A DNA stretch of 64,000 nucleotides from Phoronis australis (taxonomy: Eukaryota > Phoronida > Phoronidae): positions 346,036 through 410,035 of the forward strand of contig NMRA01000289.1 in assembly GCA_002633005.1 (NCBI GenBank). Direction: 5' to 3'. The notes below the pieces were generated by a model. It saw only the letters and a list, made by a program, of their open reading frames with translations. It had not been told where the DNA came from and did no database searches. This document shows positions 10,706 through 20,611 of this stretch, piece by piece. Every line of letters begins with the position of its first letter. Positions within the stretch are counted from its first letter, which is position 1. A program made the position numbers and the translations under genes.

Positions 10706-12566
10706 GGGTGAGAATTTTACACGTTCGACACGCTTTTGAGCGTGTCAAACGTGTCAAACGTGTAAAAAAACGTGTAATACGTGTCAAAATTGCCACGTTA
10801 ACATGTAAAACGTGTAAAAACATGACACGCTAGCGTGTCAAACGCGGAAAATTTGCCACGTTAGCGTGTCAAACGTGTAAAATTTGCCACGTTAGCGTGT
10901 CAAACGTGTAAAATTTGCCACGTTAGCGTGTCAAACGTGTAAAATTTGACACGTTAGCGTGTCAAACGTGTAAAATTTGACACGCTAGCGTGTCAAACGT
11001 GTAAAGTTTGCCACGTTAGCGTGTCAAACGTGTAAAGTTTGACACGCTAGCATATCAAACGTGTAAAATGTGACACGCTACGGTGTCAAACATGTAAAAT
11101 TTTAAACGCTAGCATGTCGAACGTGTAAAATATGATAGAACTCTTCAATAAAGATACAATTTAAATAGGCTTGGCAGTTTTGAAAAGGCCACTGGGAGGT
11201 AATCACCCAATTTGAATGATTAAACATGTTCCCTTATAACATCAAAGAGTTTGCAACAAAAGTTTTCACTGCCTATTCAAATATCCAAATACTGAGTTAG
11301 AGTTGGTTTAGCTGTCAGAGAGTGCAGTCCTCTCAGGAGAGCACTTATGAAGTATGGTTTTCAAGTGTGGTGCAGCTCTAACAGAAGTTTAGTATGTATA
11401 TACTCTGGTTGACAGTGGCTTGATAAACTTTTCTTGCAAATGGTCCTTCTTTTTACAGGTAAGTTTGATTGTAACAGAAAACAAGAGTCAGTAGAAACTG
11501 TTGACTATGCAGTTAAATATATGAAGTTGGAACGCCTCTCATCTTCAGTAGTATATCAATTCATAATATTGTTGTTATTGGATCAACTCACATTTTGTGT
11601 CAGCTTGAATGAGGATAAGACATTGTGTGTAGAGGTTTGCAAAATCAACATGAACTCAATGTTATGACAAACGTTGAATCACTCTTGGTAATTCAAAGGT
11701 GTTACAAAGTGCGTATGTTCTTTACTTCATAAACTGTCTTCAAGCAACTGGCCTGACTCAAAAGCTTAGACTTATGTGCATATATATAGCAGCTTAAGCA
11801 CTTCAAATTTGTATGCTGAACCATTTTCTTATTTCTGTGTTAATGTTATTCTATATGAAATGAAATTTAGTGACAACAGTATGTGGTAAGAGTTGGATAG
11901 TTACATTATCCTTTTAATGATTCTATATCATTATCACATTTTGGATTATTTACATCAACAGTAACAATAAACTGTGACTTAAAGAAGAAATCCCTTTATA
12001 CATTTGCTTTCAGTATGGATTCCCATGGTGGATGGTGAGCTGCTATAAACAAGAACATTATGGCTTGTACACGGCCTCAGGCTAAATGTAGGGTCGCTAC
12101 CATGGCAATGACACAGATTACAAGCTAGCGTGTCAAAAGCGCCACGTTTGACACGCTAGTGTGTCAAAAGTGCCACGTTTTTGCCACGTTTTGGCACGCC
12201 ACGTTTGACACGCTATCGCCACGTTTTACACGCTCATCGCCACGTTCGACACGCTAGTGTGTCAAAAGTGCCACGTTTTTGCCACGTTTTGGCACGCCAC
12301 GTTCGACACGCTATCGCCACGTTTTACACGCTTATCGCCACGTATGACACGCTAAGCGTGTCAAACGTGGAGTATTGGAACGAAAATTACACGTTTTTGA
12401 CACGTTCTTGACACGTTCTTGACACGTTTGACACGCTACATTTTACACGTTTGACACGCTACATTTTACACGTTTGACACGCCACGTTTTACACGTTCGA
12501 CACGTTTTTAGAGCGTTCCAATACTCCATGTTTTTAGAGCGTGTCAAACGTGTCAAATTCTCACCC
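10706..12566 (+). mobile_element. Non-autonomous DNA transposon with 31-bp subterminal repeats (copy 1)
   Basis: It begins GGGTGAGAATTTTACACGTT and ends, inverted, AACGTGTCAAATTCTCACCC, giving imperfect terminal inverted repeats of about 30 bp. Inside the left end (about 10800-11120) is an array of a 31-bp unit built from GTTAGCGTGTCAAACG and TGTAAAATTTGCCAC, with GACACGCTAGCGTGTC palindromes. The right end (about 12122-12566) carries related repeats in inverted sense (GTGCCACGTTTTTGCCACG) and a hairpin whose arms lie at 12363-12382 and 12514-12533. The interior of about 1 kb is nearly identical to the copy at 42.7-44.5 kb and encodes no transposase. Repeated subterminal sites are typical of transposase-binding regions; that role is inferred. 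Confidence 0.8.
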
Positions 12567-12599
12567 CGAATGGTATCCTAGATCCACCACTGTTAGTGC

Positions 12600-13190
12600 A
12601 CGGCAAAGATCTACTCAAACGTTTGGTGAACTACAGGGCTGATAAGCAAACAAATTGCAGTTCAGTGTGGGAACGTCAAAAGCACAATTAGCTGAGTGTC
12701 AACTGTGCTTCTTCTGTTAGTTTTATTTTAATCGCACAGTGAATCTTTTATGTTCACTTAGTGATAGCTAAACCGTTTCAATGATGTTTTTCATTTTAAA
12801 ATTGCTTCAAATAATACTACAGGTACTCCAATATTGTCCGCTTTCGTCGCGATTATTACTCGGGGATTCCATTGACAGGTACTTCCCCAAGTACGCATGA
12901 CAAGGGAAATAAGTCTTTATTTTGATACATAAACGAGTCGACAAATACGGATTTTCTCATATACAAGGGTTATAATTACCATTTTTAAGAACTTAATCCT
13001 AACTGCTACAAAACTCATTCAAATTACAACAATGATGAAACGTTTTTCTGCGGTTTATTTGGCGCGGATACAAACCGATATGATCTCGCGAGATCTAGTC
13101 TCATCACCCGTATTTCGCGACATTTTGTACATGTGATGTGCCATATGTGAAAGACTAGTCGCTAACCGACTAGAGCGACGTCATTGTGAA
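12600..13190. other. No feature recognised
   Basis: Unique-looking DNA, somewhat GC-richer near 13070-13180 (several CpG), between the transposon and a repeat monomer. Confidence 0.4.
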
Positions 13191-13192
13191 AA

Positions 13193-13325
13193 TGAGGTAA
13201 ACATAAAAAAGTAAAATTGCCACTAGGGGGGACACTGGTGGTCAGATCCATGCGAATGTCATCGTTTGTTGTCAAAATCATATTAATACACTTGCTAAAT
13301 TTAGTAAAGATCCTGCAAATGGTGA
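13193..13325 (+). repeat. Single monomer of the Helentron-like element core
   Basis: GAGGTAAACATAAAAAAGTA, then TTGCCACTAGGGGGGACAC, then AAATTTAGTAAAGATCCTGC match one B-type monomer of the 3.9-5.86 kb element. Neither element end is present. Confidence 0.75.
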
Positions 13326-13339
13326 AAAAAATAAACCGC

Positions 13340-13750
13340 ATAATCAAAACAAAGTGAACTGAAAGCTGCGTGTGACTGAAGTTACAACGGTATTCGAAAA
13401 TCTCGAATAATTCAAAAAGTAGACGTCGTAGCGCAAAATGAAAATTATCATCTGAAAGCCCGTTCAAAACTCTATCTAAAGTGGTAGTTGTCATACACGA
13501 TAACATTCATGTGACTAGCAAAAAATCAAATAGAGAGCATACAATCAACTACAATAAAGAACAATAGATGGCGCAACATGACGGACGAGCCATGCTTTAA
13601 AGTAGGACAGTGCTGGCTGGGTCAGTCTGGGTCAACTAGGCATAACCAAAACAAAGTGAACTGAAAGCCAGCCACCGGCGCGCTTGCATAGGGACAACGG
13701 TATCCGAAAATCTCGAATAATTCAAAAAGTAGACGTCGTAGCGCAAAATG
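13340..13750. repeat. Direct repeat of about 105 bp flanking 195 bp, running into the first gap
   Basis: About 13340-13449 and 13643-13750 share AAAACAAAGTGAACTGAAAG, ATCTCGAATAATTCAAAAAG and TAGACGTCGTAGCGCAAAAT. The second copy stops at the N run, so it may be an unresolved contig end or a true duplication. A few mismatches (for example TATTCGAAAA against TATCCGAAAA) suggest alleles or diverged copies. Confidence 0.8.
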
Positions 13751-14451
13751 NNNNNNNNNNNNNNNNNNNNNNNNNNNNNNNNNNNNNNNNNNNNNNNNNN
13801 NNNNNNNNNNNNNNNNNNNNNNNNNNNNNNNNNNNNNNNNNNNNNNNNNNNNNNNNNNNNNNNNNNNNNNNNNNNNNNNNNNNNNNNNNNNNNNNNNNNN
13901 NNNNNNNNNNNNNNNNNNNNNNNNNNNNNNNNNNNNNNNNNNNNNNNNNNNNNNNNNNNNNNNNNNNNNNNNNNNNNNNNNNNNNNNNNNNNNNNNNNNN
14001 NNNNNNNNNNNNNNNNNNNNNNNNNNNNNNNNNNNNNNNNNNNNNNNNNNNNNNNNNNNNNNNNNNNNNNNNNNNNNNNNNNNNNNNNNNNNNNNNNNNN
14101 NNNNNNNNNNNNNNNNNNNNNNNNNNNNNNNNNNNNNNNNNNNNNNNNNNNNNNNNNNNNNNNNNNNNNNNNNNNNNNNNNNNNNNNNNNNNNNNNNNNN
14201 NNNNNNNNNNNNNNNNNNNNNNNNNNNNNNNNNNNNNNNNNNNNNNNNNNNNNNNNNNNNNNNNNNNNNNNNNNNNNNNNNNNNNNNNNNNNNNNNNNNN
14301 NNNNNNNNNNNNNNNNNNNNNNNNNNNNNNNNNNNNNNNNNNNNNNNNNNNNNNNNNNNNNNNNNNNNNNNNNNNNNNNNNNNNNNNNNNNNNNNNNNNN
14401 NNNNNNNNNNNNNNNNNNNNNNNNNNNNNNNNNNNNNNNNNNNNNNNNNNN
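13751..14451. other. Assembly gap (701 N)
   Basis: Run of N. Reading frames that cross it are meaningless. Confidence 1.
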
Positions 14452-15080
14452 GCTTGAAATGTAGAGCTTGTTACACTCAATCCGTTACTCCAGTGTCAAC
14501 TACATGCCCGTAAACACAAACTGAGGCAAGACAGAAGGGAACATCTAATGCACAATAGCATATATCATTGAAGTTCTTACGCAAAAATGTATCATATTCA
14601 TTACACCATATCTTAAATGTCAATTGTCATATAGTGTTTGATTTTACCTTATTTCTGTTTCTGTTGACAAAGGACGTTATTACATCCAAAAATTTCAATC
14701 GATCCATTCTGGTTGTTTTATTTACCTATTTATATTCTACATTTCGTGAAACAATAGTATCCTTGGGAGGATCTGGATCGCCTTATTTAGCTTCAGATTT
14801 ATTTTCTATGTTATTCAATTTGAACAAATACTCTGGTAATTAAGATTTCTTTCCGATACATCATTTTGCCCGGGAATGAAAGGTGCGGCCTTAGCAGCCA
14901 AGTTTTGAGCGATAGCGATCCTAATGTCCCCAGTGTCATGCAATGGCTTATCGTCTTAGAATAGAGGTTGGCCTCGATGTGATGAAAAAATTTATATGCG
15001 ATACATTCCCGCAGTGATATCACACTCAGCAAATATGGCTCAGTCACAGTCATGTTGACACATGAAGTGACATGTCAGAA
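14452..15080. other. No gene recognised; fragment of a GGGGCAAGGCAGAAG-type repeat at 14510-14540
   Basis: AAACACAAACTGAGGCAAGA followed by CAGAAGG resembles phrases near 46620 and 51750. The rest appears unique. Confidence 0.4.
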
Positions 15081-15086
15081 GGAAAC

Positions 15087-15175
15087 CTTGATTCCAAAAG
15101 TATCTGTTCAAGTTGGAATGATCTAAAGACCTTGACGGCCTCCTGAGAAATCCCTCTATGCTTAAATGGTACTCA
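15087..15175 (+). repeat. Degenerate fragment of the long-TIR element arm
   Basis: TCAAGTTGGAATGATCTAAA, GACGGCCTCCTGAGAAATCC and CTCTATGC follow the order of the arm at 15.73-15.79 kb. Confidence 0.55.
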
Positions 15176-15667
15176 TTCTAGGCTCGGCTATTCAGTATCC
15201 ACAGGGGGTAATAAAACTTCTCAGCCAGGACCATAAACCTTTTGTTAAAGATGCTATGTCTCAATAAATTGAGAATATGCAAATGAAGTATTAGTTTACA
15301 AGCAATCCCGGGTATTGCGGTGTGCCAGAAACCATCCGAGAACCAGTTACCATACCAATCTCATGAAAGTCTCGTTTTGCCAGATTATCTTCATGTAAAT
15401 GAGTATGGTAATATTTCATTGTGACCCTAATGAAACAAGGCACCGTGACAATTTGGTACATTGGGTAATAATGCTGATTTAAAATATGTTCCGACTGTAA
15501 ACAAGTCCAAACTAATTCTAATGAGAAAGCAGCTTTACACAGGCCAACTAGGACAGTTGTATAATAAGGGCATGGAGTACACAAATAACTACTTTCACTG
15601 ACCTTGCATATCAATTTCAAAAGGCAGGTGGTATGACGTCATATCCCCTATAGTGTGAAAATGGCAA

Positions 15668-15905
15668 GTTACCGATTTTGGGAACTGAATGAGTGACTGC
15701 TCAAAGACAAAGTTTGAAAACGGGAGTATTTGTTTGAGTTGGAAGGAATTAAATGCATCGACGGCCTCCTAAGGTGTCCCTCTATGAGCAAAAGGTATTT
15801 ATAACAACGTGACTTTGATGTTGTAGTCAGTGCGAGGCATAATTCACCAAAAAGCTTCCAGCGTATGAAGCACCTATAGTAGGAAATTACATCGCCCTGC
15901 AGGCA
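15668..15905 (+). repeat. Solo arm of the long-TIR element
   Basis: It matches the right arm at 17.82-18.05 kb: TACCGATTTTGGGAACTGAA, GGGAGTATTTGTTTGAGTTG, CGACGGCCTCCTAAGGTGTC, ATTTATAACAACGTGACTTT and AAAAGCTTCC. No partner arm or interior follows. Confidence 0.75.
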
Positions 15906-15929
15906 TACTGGGCTATAGTATATCCCCAC

Positions 15930-17100
15930 AAAAAGTTACGAATTTCAAAATACAGGGAATATAATCAAATGAAACATGCATATGCACATTTATGGTTGGA
16001 GGGTCAGCTCTCTTTTGTTCGATAATTGCTCTAATCTCCGATCAGATCGTATCTAGCCTGACGTTTAAGTGGGTTAGTTTCTGACCAGCTGTGCATCAGG
16101 TAGCGTCTCTATCGTCAACTAAACCTCTCAAGGAGACTCTGGCTTTTTGCCACATATAATCGGCTTGCAGAAAGTCCGCAAAATTCGGGTCGAGTGATAA
16201 CAGGTAAGTTATATGGTTCTTTCAGTTATCAAAACTGGTGATACTTTCACTTTTACTCAAGCACCACTGCTTCCGTGCTCTGGCCATGGGTCGATTGCTA
16301 CTGCCACCATGCCAGTAATAATAATAGACGACTTCGCTTACATGAACGTCTGTATTTTTGTAGAACAGCGACCGGAAAGACAGTAACCAAATAATACGTA
16401 TGAATAGTACAAAAATAATGGCGTTAAAACAATCCATTCAGCCAGGTTTCAGAACACTTTGAAGGCTGGGAGATCATTGGCCTGCTTGTTATCATACGGG
16501 ACAAAAGACTGCGCTGGGCAGTTAACAAAGGAGCCAAATTGTATCGCACGTTCAGCACCCTCAGATCTGGAAAAGTTGCTGAACGACATTCAATGCTGTC
16601 ATGGTTTCTCCTACCCATTTTACCGGGTACCATTTTGAGGAAGTTACATGAAATCCCTCATGTTGACAAATAAAAAGTCCAAGGCAAGGGACACATATCT
16701 TACAAATTTCACCTGATACCCGTTCCATGCTAATTTGCAAGTGTCACGCGCCAGCATCATGCACTTTGCTCAGTCTCACGCTAACCTTTGCCTAACTCAC
16801 GTGACTCAATTGAAATATTTTGTGACTATCTTGCCAGTGGTGAAAAAGTTAACGGAGTCTATGCAAAAACGTTGAGTTGGAATTCTTTGCCAAAGTCACC
16901 TTAATTCTCGTAATTAAAGGCTTCATCGAAGATATGTGTAGAAGTAGACAGGACCACTGAAGAAAGTAAGCACTTTTTAATTGATAGTTTTAAGTGTGGA
17001 ATGTACGAGGTGAAAGGTGAAAACGGCCTAATCGGTGCCTTGATTTTGCTAAACTGCCCGCTTAAAATACATGGGATTTAATTCGTACAGAAAGCGGTAA
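15930..17100. other. No gene or repeat recognised
   Basis: Unique-looking DNA. Short open frames on both strands (for example 16222-16437 and 16424-16633 minus) show no known motif. Confidence 0.4.
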
Positions 17101-17149
17101 TGTAGCCCCTAACCGGCCAACAGAGGAGCTACGTGTTGCCTACGCCTAG

Positions 17150-18110
17150 TATAGGAGCTCCACTGTCTCTGCCTCTGGCGTAGGCAATGACCATCGCCTC
17201 TGTTGGCCCGAACCAGAGGCTATAGGCACTCTGTACGCCGGAAGCTTTTCGGTGAATTATGCCTCGCACCGACTAAACCATCAAAGTCACGTTGTTATAA
17301 ATACCTTTTGCGCATAAAGGAACACCTTAGGACGTTGTAGATTTGTTTAATTCCTTCCAACTCGAACACATACTCCCGTTATGAAACTTTTTCTTCGAGC
17401 AGTCCCTATTTCAGTTCCCAAAATCGTGAAATCAACTTCTTCATTTTTTTAACCAGGCCGAAGGTCAGAAGTTGCGGACCTACCGGCGAACTTTGAAAGC
17501 TGAAGTTCCCGCCCTTCGCGTACGTGCTGCTGGGACCAGCCGTACATTTGCCGTGTTGTTAAACATTAAAATGTCAAATATGTGCACAAAGACTATTAAA
17601 TGTCATATCAACAGCATTTATTTTTATCAAATACTAACAATGATTCATTGAAATACAATCAGTTTCAAGTAACGCCAATTAAAGACAAGTATAAGTGGTG
17701 GCATTTTGGACTCGAACATTTGACTGACAAGACCGCAATGGCTCACCTTTGGCCTATTTAGAGATTGAGGTCATGAATTCACATCACCTAGCAAGCGTGC
17801 GCAGTATAAAAATGGTGAGTTAACGATTTTGGGAACTGAAATAAGGACTGCTCGAAGAAAAAGTTTAATAATGGGAGTATTTGTTCCAGTTGGAAGGAAT
17901 TAAACACATCGACAACCTCCTCAGGTGTTCCTCTATGCGCAAAAGGTATTTATAACAACGTGACTTTGATGGTTTAGTCGGTGCGAGGCATAATTCGCCG
18001 AAAAGCTTCCGACGTACAGAGCGCCTATAGCCTCTGCATTGCCTCTAGATCGGGCCAACACAGGAGATGGTCATTGCCTACCTCTGGCGGTGCCAGTAGA
18101 GCCCCGTGCC
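17150..18110. mobile_element. Complete element with about 300-bp terminal inverted repeats (foldback type)
   Basis: The left arm (about 17150-17450) is the reverse complement of the right arm (about 17815-18110). Both carry CGGAAGCTTTTCGG or its complement, GGCATAATTCGCC, AACAACGTGACTTTGATGG, CTCTATGCGCAAAAGGTATT, GAGTATTTGTTC-like and TTTTGGGAACTGAA. Outermost sequences contain GTCATTGCCTAC and GCCTCTG. The interior of about 370 bp (17450-17815) has no coding potential. This is the layout of foldback or long-TIR non-autonomous DNA elements; the superfamily is unknown. Confidence 0.75.
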
Positions 18111-18122
18111 AGTGCCAGTGGC

Positions 18123-18123
18123 N
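18123..18123. other. Single-n contig join at the centre of a palindromic region
   Basis: The sequence after the n is the reverse complement of about 17.15-17.90 kb. Confidence 0.95.
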
Positions 18124-18885
18124 TTAATTCCTTCCAACTCGAACAAATACTCCCGTTATGAAACTTTTTCTTCGAGCAGTCTCTATTTCAGTTCCCAAAA
18201 TCGTGAACTCACCATTTTTATACTGCGCACGCTCCAATTCATGACCTCAATCTTTAAATAGGCCAAAGGTGAGCCATTGCGGTCTTGTCAGTCAAATGTT
18301 CGAGTCCAAAATGCCACCACTTATACTTGTCTTTAATTGGCGTTACTTGAAACTGATTGTATTTCAATGAATCATTGTTTGTATTTGATAAAAATAAATG
18401 CTGTTGATATGACATTTAACAGTCTTTGTGCACATATTTGACATTTTAATGTTTAACAACAAGGCAAATGCACGGCTGGTTCCCGGCAGCACGTACGCGA
18501 AGGGCGGGAACTTCAGCTTTCAAAGTTCGCCAGTAGGTCCGCAACTTCTGACCTTCGGCCTGGTTAAAAAAATGAAAAAGTTGATTTCACGATTTTGGGA
18601 ACTGAAATAGGGTCTGCTCGAAGAAAAAGTTTCATAACGGGAGTATTTGTTCGAGTTGGAAGGAATTAAACACATCGACAACCTCCTAAGGTGTTCCTCT
18701 ATGCGCAAAAAGTATTTAGAACAACGTGACTTTGATGGTTTAGTCGGTGCGAGGCAAAATTCGCCGAAAAGCTTCCGGCGTACAGAGCGCCCATAGCCTC
18801 TACATCGCCTCTGCTTCGGGTCAACAGAGGCGATGGTCATTGCCTACGGCTACAGACGTACAGTGGCAGTGGTCACCGTCTACTC
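18124..18885. mobile_element. Second copy of the long-TIR element, interior inverted, left arm truncated at the n
   Basis: It starts inside one arm (AATTCCTTCCAACTCGAACA) and continues through the interior in the opposite orientation to the copy at 17.45-17.8 kb (for example AGTCAAATGTTCGAGTCCAA). It ends with a full arm to GTCATTGCCTACGGC at about 18838-18852. Identity with the first copy is very high, with small differences. Confidence 0.75.
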
Positions 18886-18889
18886 TAAA

Positions 18890-19678
18890 GCTGTCACTTG
18901 AGGTAGTTGATTACAATTCAGTGGCAATGCTTACTGGGAAATCTTCTGAGTGTTGATCAAGGACATCTTCTGGAATTCTGTGAATTGGCATAGTGTTTAC
19001 TGTAACAACTCAAGACTGAGTTAACTTTTCAAGAGTACGTGCGCCAAGCGCCCAAGGACGACCGTGATTATTCTACCGGATGTTTGGCTGTGGAGAAAAC
19101 TACATTCGAAGACAGAAATAACTTTTGTAAATTATTTGTGCATCACGCTGTAACTTAAGGATAGACTTTCAATTCATAAAACTACTCATTCCAAATTAAT
19201 TGTACTGTTATCATGAACTGGTATCATCAATTTTCAAAAGAAAGCATTCCATCTAGCGTCACTTTTTGAAAACCTGGGGAAACTGTCTTTCCTCTGTGCT
19301 GGTTCTGACCACCTAGCGGCACGCAGGGAACCAGTGAGACTGTGTCCTCAGTGGCGCGAAATACAAGAGGGAACCAATACCGGGCGCTTCAGTTTATCTC
19401 ATGTTCCTCGATCACCATTGACGTCACTCATTACTAAGAAAGCATGTTTCTTATATTACATGCAGCTTATGAGTCATCCTGAAATTCGAGCGCCTGTGCT
19501 AACTACGGCAGCATATCAGGCCCTACCCCGAAATTTCGGAACGGCATACTATGCTATAGGTCTCCCCATTGCCCGTCCGCCACTGGTTGGTTGAAGTTAG
19601 CTCACATGACAGTACAGCTCAGCTTGAGCTGCTTGATCACGTAGGCTACGTTATCCTTTAATGACACTTCTTAATCAT
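18890..19678. other. No feature recognised
   Basis: Unique-looking DNA. The 86-codon frame at 19334-19594 has no recognisable motif. Confidence 0.4.
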
Positions 19679-19852
19679 GGGCGGCGCACCAGGGCCGGGG
19701 GCTGGGGGACTTAGTCGGAGTTACCCTGGCTGGCCTCGGCCCACTCATGTTTTTTCAGCCGTGCCACGCCGCACATGGTCTATAGGCGGTGCACCACAGG
19801 AGGGCTGAGGGGGCTTTAGCCCCCCACAAGTTTTTCAGTGCCGCGACGCCCT
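19679..19852 (+). mobile_element. GC-rich dimeric short element (GGGCGGCGCACC family)
   Basis: It begins GGGCGGCGCACCAGGGCCGG and ends GTGCCGCGACGCCC. Two similar halves meet near GGTCTATAGGCGGTGCACC. Each half contains GGGGGCT..TAGCCCCC-like palindromic sequence and a TTTTTCAGTGC tail. TCAT flanks both sides (ATCAT before, TCAT after), a possible short target duplication. Confidence 0.7.
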
Positions 19853-20067
19853 CATTAATTATAAGCCAATGATAAAAATACGTGCCTGTTGACTGTTGGC
19901 AAAAAACTAAAGTTTATTTAAAAATATACCCGCATCAGTACACCGGAGGCCTCCTGCGAGAAACTTTTTAGTTTTAGAACTTTGAATTTTCTTTCTAGGC
20001 CAGAAAATAATATGTAGAAGCTTGTGTGCGAGCAGAGCGTAAGAAAGTTCACAAGGATCATTCTCGC

Positions 20068-20175
20068 AGGAGCGGTGGATCCAAGATTTTGGGTATTAGG
20101 GGGCCAGGGCAGAATATTAGCCATGATTTTGCCCTGCCCCCCCCCCAACTCAAAATCCGAATCCGCCCCTGTAAT
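20068..20175. mobile_element. Hairpin MITE of about 105 bp
   Basis: The left arm GCGGTGGATCCAAGATTTTG followed by GGTATTAGGGGGCCAGGGCA pairs with the right arm TGCCCTGCCCCCCCCCCAAC followed by TCAAAATCCGAATCCGCC. The loop is about 20 bp (GAATATTAGCCATGATTT). The frames on both strands over it are shadows. Confidence 0.8.
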
Positions 20176-20193
20176 TGACACAAAAATTACTTT

Positions 20194-20463
20194 TAATTCG
20201 ATTGGTGTTTATTCAAGCAAAATGTAATAACTATTACCGACTACACTACCCTTTAATTGTTGACAATAACAGTAGCATCTGTAGCGATAACTTCGACTGG
20301 GACAGACTCGGAAGTTCAGTTGACCGTTCATACTACGTCGACGCTCCGCTATTAAATCCAGCTGTTTAGTGCGAAGTTAATTGGCGCTCGATCCATGACC
20401 GAAGTTATACCGCTTCATACTTCAACTCTCCAGAACATCGACGCGTCGACGTTATAGTATAAT
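20194..20463 (-). mobile_element. Half copy of the AGGGCC-TIR element, reverse orientation
   Basis: Read on the minus strand it follows the left half of the element at 32065: AACATCGACGCGTCGACG-like end, TTAAATCCAGCTGTTTAGTG, GTTGACCGTTCATACTAC, GCGATAACTTCGACTGGGAC and ACACTACC. The outer TIR (GTTATAGTATAATA) is degenerate and the second half is missing. Confidence 0.7.
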
Positions 20464-20465
20464 AT

Positions 20466-20611
20466 ATGGGCGGCTCAACATAGGGGGCTGGGGGAGCTAT
20501 AGGCCCACTTTTTTCAGTGCTCTGGGGCCCATGGTCTATGGGCGGTGTTCCACAGGGATGCAGGGGGCTATAGTCCCCCACTTTTTTCAGTGCTGCGCTG
20601 CCCAGTTGATT
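20466..20611 (+). mobile_element. GC-rich dimeric short element, diverged copy
   Basis: GGGCGGCTCAACATAGGGGG, GGGGGAGCTATAGGCCCACT, GGTCTATGGGCGGTG, GGGGGCTATAGTCCCCCACT and GTGCTGCGCTGCCC follow the family plan. Confidence 0.7.

Noticed and set aside
10800-11120. CRISPR-like array of 31-bp repeats
   Set aside because: Units are directly adjacent without unique spacers and lie in a eukaryotic transposon end.
11434-11667. 77-codon frame in transposon copy 1
   Set aside because: Disrupted by indels in copy 2 and contains no transposase motif.
13684-14480. Long open frames over 13.7-14.5 kb on both strands
   Set aside because: They consist almost entirely of N; only the edges are sequence.
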